Positions 10,376-20,818 of a DNA stretch of 64,000 nt are shown here, piece by piece. This stretch comes from Isochrysis galbana (lineage: Eukaryota; Haptophyta; Isochrysidales; Isochrysidaceae). The stretch spans positions 431,256 to 495,255 of the forward strand of contig CM030944.1 in the NCBI GenBank assembly GCA_018136815.1, read 5' to 3'. The notes under the pieces are model-generated. The model was not told where the DNA came from. It made no database searches and was given only the letters and a program-made list of their open reading frames with translations. How positions within the stretch are numbered: position 1 is the first letter of the stretch; every line of letters begins with the position of its first letter. The translations under genes were made by a program, and so were the position numbers.

Positions 10376-10446
10376 TAGAAACACGGTGAAAAACACTGTT
10401 TTTGACTTCCGTAGAAACACACTGTTCCTGTGTTTAACATCTAGGG
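10376..10446. repeat. AAACACGGTG / palindrome repeat, copy b
   Basis: TAGAAACACGGTG, then AAAAACACTGTTTTTGAC, then GTAGAAACACACTG: the same order of words as copy a. Confidence 0.6.
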
Positions 10447-10587
10447 TTCCCAAGCGAGTCCCCCCGAGTTCCCGAGTCTATACCCCGAGTCAACGAGTCA
10501 ATACAAGTCAAGCACGCGCCTGAGCCACCCCCAGTCGCCTGCCACCACCTCCCACAAGCCTCCTTCCGCACTTCCGCGCCCTCCGTG

Positions 10588-10732
10588 CTTCATGCGTCGT
10601 GCGTCGATCACCATGCCCGTAGTCACCCCCGAGGAAAGCTCCATGAGCTCCCCGCAAGAACCGCATTCCGCGCTAGCTGCCGGCGCGCCCTCGCAGGCAA
10701 TCTCCAAGAGTGAGATCAGCCTTGCCCTGACA
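10588..10732 (+). repeat. 145-bp repeat shared with 59508-59652
   Basis: Both places read, with about one difference per ten bases, CACGTAGTCAC / GAAAGCTC / ATGAGCTCCCCGCAAGAACC / CGCGCTAGCTGCCGGCGCGC / ATCTCCAAGAGTGAGAT. Each copy lies next to a LINE fragment, so it may be a separate element or part of a LINE. The short frame through it (from 10592) is not supported as a gene. Confidence 0.7.
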
Positions 10733-10806
10733 TCATCACATCTGCCCTGTGCGAGAACTTCCGTTGTCTGTTTCTGTTTATGTAATTGTCAGCCTTAGGC
10801 ACCACA

Positions 10807-11491
10807 GGGACAGTGATATACGTATTATACCTACTAGCGTGGAGATACATAATCACGGACTTCTATAGGATACACTACGACGGCATAAAATTCTCGGAAG
10901 AATCAAGAATCAATAATCATAAGAATAATAGAGAGATTCACTACGCTAAGCAAAGGCCACTCCTATTCGCACAAGAAGCCGATTCAGCGAGAACCGCCCA
11001 AGCGGGCATGGGAAGACAGCCCAAGAAAAGGATAGACATGAACGACTTGAGACCCATCTTCAATAAGAACGACAAAGGCGGACTTGAGCCCAGTGCGGAG
11101 CTATAGTGGAACTAGCCACCAAGATGGGGATCGCACACGCCGTCGAAGTGACCAAGGACCAAGACAACCAAAGCGTTTGAAGCTTTGGCGCGCCACTCAA
11201 GGTTGCTACTAGAAATATTGGAGCCTAGATTCAACCCAAACCCAAACAAAGAAAACGTAGCTGGGTAGACACACACGACAACAACGACAAACTCAAAAGG
11301 CCTGCCCGGACCCCACACTCCGAACCAGGCCTCAGGTAGCGCACCGAGGCCGGACCCCGGAAACCGAAGAAAAAGGAAAGAAGGGGGGCAGGGGAAGAGG
11401 TGGAGGGAGGGAAGATAAGGGCGTTGTAGATAGCAAAGGGGAGTCCCATAGCTAGTTGGCGAGTAGCCCTGAATCTTCAGAAGTTTTTTTT
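10807..11491 (+). mobile_element. 5'-truncated LINE: end of ORF2 and 3' UTR
   Basis: From 10807 to about 11105 the translation matches the C-terminus of the LINE ORF2 at 27476-28757: YVLYLLAWRYI, TDFYRIHYDGIKFSEES, then GMGRQPKKRIDMNDLRP. The copy carries a small indel after SEES and a stop at 11104-11106. The 3' UTR follows with GGCCTGCCCGGACCCCACAC, CGAAACCGAAG-like blocks and ends GAATCTTCAGAAG plus eight T at 11484-11491. It is an inactive 3' fragment. Confidence 0.85.
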
Positions 11492-12229
11492 ATGTAGAGT
11501 TCAGAGTTCCCCTTCCCCTCCCCTTCTCACCACATCCATATACCACATATCTTTATCTCTTATCTCTCTTCCTCTTCCTCTTCTATCTCTATACATATAC
11601 ATAGCACACAGCACAACGGTACAGAGAGCGATACGGTGGGGGAGGTACGGATACGGACGTACGGGCGCCGCAGTTGCAGTCGCTCTCGATGAGCTTCATC
11701 AGCTCGTTCATCGCATCCTTGTGCCGCGCGGCTGCTCCGCCCGCGCAGCCCTCTCTCCCTCTCCGCCCCCCTCCCCTCCCCACCCCTCCCCCCCACGCGC
11801 GGCGCGCGGCGTCCCCACCTCCCCTACCGGTATTCTGCAATCAACTCCCCCCGCCCGCCCGCCCGGCCGTCCCCCCCCCGTCTCTTTCTCTCTCCCTTTC
11901 CCCACGACTCCCGCTCCCTCTCCTCCAATCGCATTTTTCCATCAACATCGCTGTTTCATAGAGTTCTTGGAGGCGGGGCCCCGCTCGCTCGCCTCTCCTG
12001 ACCTCCTCTACACTCCCTCATCATTTGCAGCACACTCCCCCCGGCCGTTTGCTCCTCTTTCCCCCCGCCCCCCATCCCTCTTCTTTCTCTAAATCTTCCC
12101 TTCTCTTTCGCTACTCTAGACTCTCCTTCTCTTCTCTCGTCAACCCGTCAACCCCCTCCCGCTCGCTCTCCTCCCTCTGCGGCCGCTCCCCTCCCCCCTT
12201 CCAGCTTCCTAGCCTCACTTCTTCCTCTC
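11492..12229. other. C/T-rich 5' flank of the gene at 12230
   Basis: No gene seen. From about 11740 the plus strand is dominated by C and T with runs of seven or more C, ending at the ATG at 12230. Frames through it are proline/serine repeats caused by composition. Confidence 0.4.
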
Positions 12230-12601
12230 ATGTTGCGTGTGCTCTTGCTCTGCTTGGCGATGGGCCTAGTCCACGCGTTTCAGCCCGCTGCTCCTACCGC
12301 CCTCGCCCGCGCCGCACGCCGCACGCCCCCGCCGCTCGTGAGGATGCCTGATGACGACGAGGAGAAGCCGCTCCCCTCTGGCTCAGTCGACTGGGACAAG
12401 GAGATGGAGGTGCTGCAGCGCGAGCTCTTCATCGCAAGGGCAGAGGCGGCCTACGCAGCCACCGGGCAGCCCGCCTTCTTCCGGGCCAGGGTTCAGTCGC
12501 TTGGGCTTCCAGTCGACTGGCAGTGGTGGACCGCCGCGATGATCGGCATGGTTGGAGCTTGCTTCATCGAGCAGCTCAGCCAACAAGCGATTGTCGCTTG
12601 A
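12230..12601 (+). CDS. Small plastid-targeted membrane protein, unknown function
   Basis: 123 residues. Residues 1-16 are a signal peptide (MLRVLLLCLAMGLVHA) and the cleavage site is followed by FQPA, the aromatic residue expected at the start of a transit peptide for a plastid of red-algal descent. The transit-like segment is Ala/Arg/Pro-rich. The mature part holds an acidic stretch (DDDEEK), an amphipathic helix with MEVLQRELFIARAEAAYAA, and one membrane helix near residues 99-118 (WWTAAMIGMVGACFIEQL). Size and layout resemble small one-helix thylakoid proteins, but no chlorophyll-binding motif is present and I cannot name the family. Confidence 0.75.
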   Translation: MLRVLLLCLAMGLVHAFQPAAPTALARAARRTPPPLVRMPDDDEEKPLPSGSVDWDKEMEVLQRELFIARAEAAYAATGQPAFFRARVQSLGLPVDWQWWTAAMIGMVGACFIEQLSQQAIVA

Positions 12602-14866
12602 GCACTAGGTCGAGCTAGAGAGCGAAGCGTCAAGGTATTCCACGGTGCCAGGCGCGTATCCGGCGAGCAACAGATAGTAAGGAGGCTTCTCATCTGCGTC
12701 TCGCCGTGCGCCATGTGGTCGTCTTGGTTGGGATTGACACTTTTCTCAACACGAGGGCTCTCGTCACCGTGCAGCATATGCATCGCGCTGAGAAATCGAC
12801 GTATAATACGTGATCAGGTTGAGATATCTCTCCGTCTGAGGCGTGCTTAGGGAGTATTGTGTGGAAGGTTTCAGCCAACCTCTGGCTGTGCACAGCGAGC
12901 GTTCCAGCACGCCGCATCAGCTTGTACTTTGTATATGTTCAACATGCGATGCCAACGACGAGCCGCTTGGCCAAAAGGGTGGGATTGCCTCCATTTCTTC
13001 TCAGGAAGACAGGACGCCGTATGCTTCACGTGTAGCTGTTGTTCACCTTTCTCGTGTTCCAGCCAGGTTTGTTGCACAACCTTTGTGGCATAACAATTGA
13101 GGCAATAGGCCATGAGGATGAGATGTGAATCCACCCGTATGTTTGCGACTAGCGTGCCACAGTGTAAGCAAATAGATGACTGTGTGCTCAAACCCCACGC
13201 ACTATTAGAGTGTCAAGTGACGTGTGAGTGCAACATCTTGTGCCACTTCCTCTTCATCGTAGTGTGTTGATGGTGGTGTTAGGGATGGCCGTAATGTGGC
13301 TTGTTGGCCTTGTTGTGCGTGCATGTGCGCATGCTGTACGCTGTACGTGTGCAAGAAATTCACGCAGTGCTCGCAGCTATGGATGGCTTCTTGCTTCTCC
13401 ACCTCCCTTCACTACATCCCTATATCTGCCTACCTTGCGGCAGTCTCACTCCCCCCTTATACCTTATACGCGCTGCTGATAGGAGACATGGGGCCCATAG
13501 CGGGGATAGGCTAATTGCACGGTCAGGGGGGGCAGTGGTTACTAGGGCCGTGTGCATTTACCTTTAAGCTTCTACTGGGAGTTAGGAGACGTTCAAGGTA
13601 CAAGGTATCGCAGGAAAGCTCTCCGGGGATGCTCTATGCCCTATGGCTATAGCATGCCAGGGTCAGCATGCACAACTGACCCACTCTCTCCTTGGCAGGC
13701 TCGCCTGTCTCGCTCGCCCTGGCCCGTTGTTGTGGATAGGGGGAGCCACACCACGCAGCACGTTCTATCTTTAGAGCGTGCCTCTTCCGCGCCCCGCTCC
13801 TTCCCTCTTCATCCGGAGCGCGTAGGCAAGCCGATGTCATCCTCCTCAGGTTGGGGCTGGAAGCTGGAAGTGGGGTGGGGTGGGGCTGGCGCCCATGCTG
13901 CGTGGGCAGGTGAAGCATAAATCGGCCGAGTGCGGTGGCGGTGGCATGAAACGCCGGTGGGAGCGCCGACCGGTGTCTTCGGACCATTTAGTCCGAACAC
14001 CAGCGACAAGGGGCAAGGAAGGGGGTCTGGGGCTGACCACCGCCGTGCTCTTGCTAGAGCGCAGCGAAGCGTCGGATCGGCCTACTATCAGCAGGCGGGT
14101 CGGTCGCCATCGCTCTGCTTCGGATTCGGATTCGAGCGGGGAGAGAGACGAGGGGAAATCTTCCCCCGGTCTCACGTCCCACGATAAAAATTGGGCCTCA
14201 GGATCAACAAAGGACAAAGGTTTTTTTTTCAACCCCAGGCTCCCCCACCTCTACACCTCTACCTCCCGGCCGACTCGATTGTGGCGCGTCGCGCGCGCAA
14301 GAGGCAAGAGGGCGGCGGACGCGAGCGCGAGGGTGGTGGAGTGGCGCTGCCTTTCGAGCACCAGGCACCAGGGCTCCGAGCGGCAGCAGCGAGCGCTCGC
14401 TGCGTCAGGCCGAGTGACTCCATCTCCGCCGCCGGTGTGTACTCCTCCTCGCCGCTCAGGTGGCGCGTCCCCCCAACTTGTATTCTCATTTTGTAGTCTA
14501 GCTCTCCTCTCCGCGCGCTCCTCGGGATGTGACCTTGTATCTTGTATTTACTCTTTTGTCTTGATCAGAAGAATTCTAGAGCTACTAGGAAGACATCGAG
14601 AGATACTCCTTACTCCTAGGAGTACTTCTACCCTTGGCTGGTGACCAGTGGCCTCTCTTGTCTTCCGCTCCCTGTTCAGCTACTTTTCACTTTTCATATT
14701 ATGAAGCCTAAAGTAGTACTGTAGAGTAGTCTCAGATCTCAGATCCCGTGCCTTCTTCTCCCTAACATACTCACTGTCGCTCTCGACCCACGCCCGCACC
14801 CCTCCCCCTCTCTTCCCACCCCCTCCACCAAGCCTCTCTGGGCGGCAGGGGCTCTGGCCGTCCGCG
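12602..14866. other. Long intergenic stretch, no gene supported
   Basis: 2.2 kb without a recognisable gene. A frame of 254 codons at 13880-14644 changes composition along its length and has no domain. Of note are a hairpin at 13972-14001 and short pieces of the GC-rich repeat family near 13680-13735. From 14760 to 14866 the plus strand becomes C/T-rich ahead of the next gene. Confidence 0.35.
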
Positions 14867-16937
14867 ATGTACCGTGCGTTCGAGCTTCTCAACTTGGGCG
14901 CCTCCATTTTCAGCATCCTGCAGACGCGCACGGTCGCTGAGCAAGCGATCGAGCATGAGAACGACCTCCACGTTCGAGGCCTCGCAGCCTCGGCAGAGCA
15001 CCACTACCAACAGCTGATCGCCGAGCTGCTCGCAGCGGCTAAGGAGGCCGATAGAGATGTCTGGGAACAGCGTAACGTGAGACACGCACCGAAGCCCTGC
15101 TGGACGAGCGTTGCACGGGCACGGGCATGGGCACGCTGGCCAGCCGGGTTAGTCTTGAGAGAGAGGAATAGATGGAGGGAGAGAACCCGTAAGGCGCCCC
15201 CGTCGGACCGCTCAGCTCGATCTTCCCACACTTCTCGCAGGGACAATTCAACAACCTAATGCTGGCCTCCATCCTCATGTTTGGCGTGAGCATGTCTGCC
15301 ATCATCGAGGGCAACTTTGACATCACCGAGTCCCAATTGTGCGTTCTGCTCTTCTCTACATTCGAGGCGGTGGCGCTATCGATGCTCTTCCTCACACTGG
15401 TCTGCTGTCTGCTTGTCTCGCGCCGCATGTCCGTCTACATGATCACGCGCACGGGCAAACTCGTCGAGCGCCTCTCCTTCATCATCAAGTCGGCTGACAT
15501 GCTTGCAGCCGATGCGTCAGGCATTTCCTCTCTGCCATCGCCCGTCATCTACCGGGTGCCCAGCGCCCTTATCCTGCGCCGCACCCAGCCCGCCTGCACA
15601 CAGTCCAGGGCCAGGCTTCAGGCATGGTTGGGATAATGGATTCGACCCACGCGGCGCCGTCTGCTGTGCCTGCTGCATCAAATACTGTGGGATCGGCACT
15701 CGGGCCATCTATGCCCATAGCGATGCGCAATGCCAAATGGCTCACGCCTCGCCCGCCTCCCCACTTTCTGCAGCCCCGCAAAGTGACGTCGGCGAATTGC
15801 GGGCCCGAGCCCCAGTCTGACAACCGGCAGGCAGCTCAGATGCGGTGGAAGACCGTCTTGCAAGCCATTTCCGAGCGCCGCATCCCGCTGCATGCTTCTG
15901 GATTCGAGTCGGAAGCTATCCCAGGGTGTGCCAGTGGCGTTAGCGCACTGTCACACTCTGAAGTGGCGGCTAAACGGCTCACATCGATGCGTAGCGCTCA
16001 GGTTTCCCTGCAGCGCGAGCTCATCCGAGCACTGGAATCCACCTCTGCAGGCCAGAGGGCAGTTGCGGCTGGCGCCGGCTTGCGTAGATGTTCCGAGCCC
16101 ACCATGTTGCAACTACAATTGGGTGGGGGTGGTGCGCGCGACGACGACGTGCAGCCGCTGCTTTCCTGCAGCACGCCCAGGAGCGGCGCAGCTTCCTCCA
16201 GCGCGTTCGCCCCGGCAGCACCTTGGAGCGAGCGAGCGCCGCACACCAACTTCCGGCGGCAGTGCTCCAACTCCTCGACGGGCGGACCCGTCGGATCGCC
16301 TCGCATTTCGGAAGCATCGAGCTCCTTTCACTTGGGGCATGCCGGCGCCACCATCGGTGGCGGTGATGGAGATAGCACAAGCGGCCCGCCGCGCGGCGCT
16401 GGGTCGCGGCTGGGCACGTACCCGCCCCGTTCGCTTCCCTTTGACACCGAAGATCCGACGAGATGCGCCTCCAGCACGCAACGCTTCACGGCCAATAGTG
16501 GTGGCGGTGTATACCGCGGCATCGCAGGCGTCCGTGCCGACTGGCGGGCTCAGCGCGAGAAGGAACGCGTCGACAAGAATCGTGCGGACCACGTGGCGGC
16601 CGTCCAAGCCGCGCTCCAATTGTCCGGGCGCATCCAGACTTTTGACGAGTTCTGGAAGCGGCATTGTCGCTGGATTTCGAACCTCGCCTTCACCTCGTTT
16701 TACGTGGGCTCGGGATGCGTGTGGGGAGCCGTCATCGTCTTCTTCTATGGCATGTTCGACGACGTGCTCGTCGGCGCCGCCGGCGTTTTTGTCGGCATCT
16801 GTAGTGTTTCGCTGCTCGCCTCTCTTGTGCTCGTGGTCCGCACCTTGCGCGAGGACGTCGGGGTCCGCATCGAAACGCGCTCGGGATATACCTCTGAGGG
16901 CGCGATAGCCCCCGAACCGGGGCTTGTCAAGTTCTAA
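14867..16937 (+). CDS. Orai-like calcium release-activated channel candidate with long TM2-TM3 loop, 3 exons
   Basis: Exon 1 is 14867-15076, intron 15077-15240 (GTGAGA...TCGCAG), and exon 2 starts at 15241 in phase. Exon 1 encodes a cytosolic helix. Exon 2 encodes TM1 NLMLASILMFGVSMSAIIEGNF, whose G..M.A..E spacing matches the Orai pore helix with its selectivity-filter glutamate. TM2 (LCVLLFSTFEAVALSMLFLTLV) follows, then a basic stretch. The frame must then shift to the one open from about 15624 to 16937, so a short intron of length 2 mod 3 lies near 15544-15614; its exact ends are unresolved. After a disordered loop of about 330 residues come TM3 (LAFTSFYVGSGCVWGAVIVFFYG) and TM4 (VGAAGVFVGICSVSLLASLVLVV). 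Orai forms the plasma-membrane pore opened by STIM. The assignment rests on helix pattern, not on a search. Confidence 0.6.
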
Positions 16938-17313
16938 CGCGTCCGGCGGGCGCAAGCACGAAACGATGGCCTGCGACTGATTTGCCTCGCTATCACCGAC
17001 ACGGAGCTGGAGACTACACGGACACGAGAAAAGGGTCCACGCTGCTAGGGGGCCAAGGTTTTAGGCAAGTGGGTCGTGCATAGGTAGCGGGCCCTTCGTA
17101 CGGCATTAGCAGCTTCTTGGGGTGACGAGGAAGCGAGAGCGATACTAATAATAAAATTTCTGAGCGTCAGCGTTTGTACCACTACTGCCACTAACCCAGT
17201 ACTGTCACGACAACCCGCAGCACTTGCCCGCAGCGCACTTGCCCGTATACACCTTGATGTGCGTGCTGCTGATGCTGATGCCTCTGGCACACACAAACAG
17301 CAATTATGGCAGC
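16938..17313. other. 3' flank with a repeat shared with 57683-57745
   Basis: At 17174-17245 the words GTACCACTACT, CACTAACCCAGTACTG, CACGACAACCC and GCGCACTTGCCCG match 57683-57745 in order. No gene is seen. Confidence 0.45.
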
Positions 17314-17420
17314 AAAAAAAACTTCTTAATAATCTTGCCGCGCGCGCGACCCTGCACAGCATCTATGCAGCCACGCCCGCTACCCTTATCCCCCCTCCAC
17401 CTGCCTTGCGGCCCCATGCC
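17314..17420 (+). repeat. Dispersed ~120-bp repeat, copy 3
   Basis: A-run, CTTCTTAATAATCTTGCCGC, GCAGCCACGCCC, a pyrimidine stretch and CTGCCTTGCGGCC: the same block order as 2513-2630 and the inverted 3381-3502. Confidence 0.6.
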
Positions 17421-17478
17421 CATGTACGGAACTCGACAGCTCTCGCGACTGCTCGTACAGTCGTACAGCCGCGCGCGC

Positions 17479-17788
<310 letters not shown>

Positions 17789-18509
17789 CCCCCCCACCTG
17801 CCTTGTGGCTCGTCTCGTCCCTCGTCGACAAAGAGTTTAATCTGGAGATCTCGGATCTCGGACGCCCTAGTGCAAGCAGCGACCGAACTAGGAATCAGAA
17901 ACATAGCGTAGCCCGCACGAACAAAGACAAAGACAAAGACTGATACTGATTGCCGACCCCCGAGGGGGCGGGAAGGACACCCGAACAATAAGAACATCAC
18001 ACACTCTTTTACCCCCTCTGTCTCACGCCCCTGGTCGAAGCAGCGCGCGCGGCCTCCCCTCCCCCGGTCTTCCAAGGAAGGGAACAGGGAACGGGGGAAG
18101 GGGATAGGGGCGGTGGTAGGAAAGGGAGGGTAGTTAGGAGTAGCACCAGCAATCTGCAATCTGCCTCACGCCGTGCGAGTAGCGAGTAGCGGCTAGTTTG
18201 TTAAGATTTGTTTTTTTACTGATGCTGATGCACCATCACCATCACCATCACTGCTCACCGCTCTCTCGCCTTGTCTTCTTCACTGGTCACTGGCCACAAT
18301 GGGCTAGCATACCCTGATTACTACTAAAATAATCATTACATTCAAACTACTACACATAAAATAGTATTTTTACTTCAAATGAAATAGTCCTCGAAGTTTA
18401 AAAGAAAATGTATATGGTCCTCTTTCGACGGAACGCGACCCTCGAGTTCGCCTTTTTATAGTACTACTGTACCCCTTCCCCTCCCCGCCCTCTCCAACCC
18501 CTCGACGCG
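17789..18509. other. Intergenic; conserved TTTCGACGG motif near its end
   Basis: No gene is seen. At 18211-18253 there is a GATGCTGATG/CACCATCACCATCACC trinucleotide stretch. An AT-rich part (18300-18420) precedes TTTCGACGGAACGCGACCCT at 18423-18442, a 20-base word also at 45065-45084 and, inverted with one mismatch, at 32147-32166. Confidence 0.4.
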
Positions 18510-19358
18510 ATGCACGTTCTCTCCCGCGGCGGCCCCATGCCGCTGCTGTTCGCCATCTCTCTCTCTCGACGTCGGTGCGGCAGCGCGGTGTGCGAAATAT
18601 CTTCCAGCAAGACGGACACAGATTTCCTTGTCCGCAACGAGCACAACCACGTCGCGCTCCTCCGCTGCCCGTCTCTTGCGGTGCTCAGGCAAGGGATGGC
18701 GGAGACCAGCGCGTTGCCTCACCTCTGCGTAGCGGGGGAGTCCAACGCGGGCAAGTCGAGCATGATCAACCACTTGCTGAGAAAGAACTTAGCAAAAGCA
18801 TCGTCCGTCGCGGGAAAGACGCGATCTGTGGACTTGATGCTCGTCAACCAGAAGCTGGTGCTGGCCGACCTGCCTGGCCTGCCGTCGAGAGACCACCAGG
18901 TCGAGAAAATATGGGCAAGCACGTGGGAGCCGCTGGTGATGGCGTACATACGCGAATGCAAGTCGTTGCGTGCGATGCTCTACGCTCACGACATTCGATG
19001 GAAGGTCTCGCCGCTCGTGCGCTCCTTTTTGCGCACCGTCCAAGAGGCCGGCCTGCCTGTTGTGCTTGTGTTGACAAAGGACGACAAGCTTGCCCTCGAC
19101 GAGAAGGATAGGTTGCCTGTACACGAGCGCCGCCGCCGCCTCACCGACTCGATCCGAAGATCACTCGATTTTGGTGGCCTGCACATGCACTACTCGTGCG
19201 AATCGTCTCTCCCGGAGAGCCGACGAGCGCGCCGCTCGCTGCTGAGGCTGATAGAGAACCTGGTGGACGAGGAAGGTGGGCGCGAAGCTTGCATGCGCAT
19301 GCTGGACGAGCGCGCCGCCAAGAAGCGAGGTCGCGCCGTTGCCCCGCCTGCACAGTGA
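18510..19358 (+). CDS. engB: EngB/YihA-type ribosome-biogenesis GTPase
   Basis: 282 residues, single exon, ATG at 18510. The G1 loop is GESNAGKSSMINHLL (residues about 76-90), the EngB form of GxxxxGKS. The switch region GKTRSVDLMLVN corresponds to the EngB GRTQ..NFF.. segment. G3 is ADLPGLP and G4 is LTKDDKL. EngB GTPases help assemble the large ribosomal subunit. In eukaryotes they act in mitochondria or plastids, and the first 50 residues, basic and Ser/Arg-rich, fit an organelle presequence. Around residues 130-160 the segment RDHQVEKIWASTWEPLVMAY fills the place of the family's G-Y-G..W..li..Yl motif. The bacterial DLPGYG is DLPGLP here, a mild divergence. The C-terminus has an extra basic tail (KKRGRAVAPP). 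Confidence 0.88.
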   Translation: MHVLSRGGPMPLLFAISLSRRRCGSAVCEISSSKTDTDFLVRNEHNHVALLRCPSLAVLRQGMAETSALPHLCVAGESNAGKSSMINHLLRKNLAKASSVAGKTRSVDLMLVNQKLVLADLPGLPSRDHQVEKIWASTWEPLVMAYIRECKSLRAMLYAHDIRWKVSPLVRSFLRTVQEAGLPVVLVLTKDDKLALDEKDRLPVHERRRRLTDSIRRSLDFGGLHMHYSCESSLPESRRARRSLLRLIENLVDEEGGREACMRMLDERAAKKRGRAVAPPAQ

Positions 19359-19854
19359 ATGTCACCTGTACGGACGGCTGAGCACAGTTGACAGCAGTTG
19401 ATGTGCGATCGATGAGGCGCGAGGCTACGCGCTTTGCTACTCACTTGGGTTGTCCTAGTTGGGAGTCGCTCAGTCGCAATATCAGTGGAAACGTGCAGGC
19501 CTATTTGCAAATGCTAGAATTGTAGCATGACTTGCTTTATGTGTGTGTTTTACTGAGTGCTGAGTGTCCTCAACCTACTTTGTTAGTAGGGGTCAATGGC
19601 GAGGGTGTCTTGCCCTTCACATCGGCCATCGGGCGCACTAACACCTGCTATTTTGACTCCACTGCGATTGACCACCTACCGCTATGTATGCCTACGGCCT
19701 GACTGCGCATCGTGCACTATCTATTTTATCCACAGCATGTGAGCTTCCGGTCTAGCGGGGGCGCGTTAAGGTAGATCGAGCAAAACCACGTACCATAGCG
19801 GCAGATAAAGGAAAAGGGGGATCTGAGAGGCGTAGGCGCGTGAGCGCGCGCCGT
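19359..19854. other. 3' flank of engB, no gene seen
   Basis: Contains at 19572-19597 a fragment of the CAACCTACTTT...GGGGTCAATGG repeat also found at 7906 and, inverted, at 58262-58292. Nothing else was recognised. Confidence 0.3.
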
Positions 19855-20030
19855 GACGGAGGGGGGGAGAGGGGGGGAGAATCGCACCATTTCCTGGCGA
19901 AGATTTTCGTGGCGGCAGGTGGCCCCCCCTGAAGGTTTTTATTGGGCCTCGCGCCACGGTCAAAAAATGCAGCCCAACCCTTACTAATACTTAAAAAGCC
20001 CCTGTTTGACCGCCCTAGATAGAGCCGCCG
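19855..20030 (+). repeat. AGAATCGCACCATTT repeat, copy 1
   Basis: Shares with 31748-31918 the order GGGGGAGAATCGCACCATTT, GCGAAGATTTTCGTGGC, CCCCCCTG, GTTTTTATTGGGC, GGTCAAAAAATG, ACTTAAAAAGCC and CTGTTTGACCGCC. The end CTGTTTGACCGCCCT is found inverted at 3053-3068. Unknown class, probably a non-autonomous element. Confidence 0.7.
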
Positions 20031-20818
20031 GAGCGTTCGTGAATTATCCCAGCACCAGCGGTCTCGCACAAGCGCCGGGGCAACTTTCTCACTTGTGGCT
20101 TGTGGGCATCGCCAGAAATAGCTGTGGCGATCGCGCTGTCCTCTGGCCGGCAGGCGATCAAACAGCGATGGCCGCCATCGCCATCCCTACAAGTAGTTCT
20201 GATCATTCACGTAAACATGAATCATGAAATAAAATTTCTCGCGAGCAGCGAGTAGCTCGCCTTCCCCCACCCACTTCGCACTGCGACAAATGTTGCAAGT
20301 TGTAGTTGTCAATTTAGTTGTAGTCACCTTCCTATGCTAGCTTCGTTTCCGGATGCCTCGTGGAGCGGCAGACGTGCGGGCGAGCGTAGCGGGTACGCGT
20401 ATGGGTGCGCGGGGTGCAATCTTGGCGCATCCCAGCCCTATAGCGCCCTGAAAGGAGGGGACGCAAGCACCTTCCTTATGCCTTCTGCTTCTAGTTCTGG
20501 ATCTATTGTGAGGTGTTGAGGAGGTCTGCGTCAGAGAGGAGGACCGCCATCGCGCGAGCGCGCTGTGGTATTTTTACAGAGGTGCCTCCGCATTGGCGTT
20601 GGGACACCGCAGCTCAACTTTCCCGATTGGCTGACTTGGCGCACTACTTGTCAGCGGCTGAATCTCGTAGTGCTGTTGCTGGTTGTCGCGCCACTGAATG
20701 TACACCTATGGTTCTAACATTCCGAGCTGCGTCTTACTGCCGACCCTTCTTTACAGAATGCGTAATTGTAGATAGCAAACACGGCCAGTGTGCTGAGTGC
20801 TTGAGCTTTACTTGACGA
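20031..20818. other. Intergenic, no gene supported
   Basis: Two short plus-strand frames (20334-20516 and 20513-20815) overlap by a few bases but neither shows domains or splice sites. I see nothing else. Confidence 0.3.

Noticed and set aside
13880-14644. A 254-codon plus-strand gene
   Set aside because: Composition changes along the frame, no domain or splice sites, and an equally long frame exists on the other strand.
15879-16908. Alternative 338-codon frame within the Orai-like gene
   Set aside because: It overlaps the frame that encodes two clear membrane helices at its end; its own product is Arg/Pro/Ser-rich shadow.
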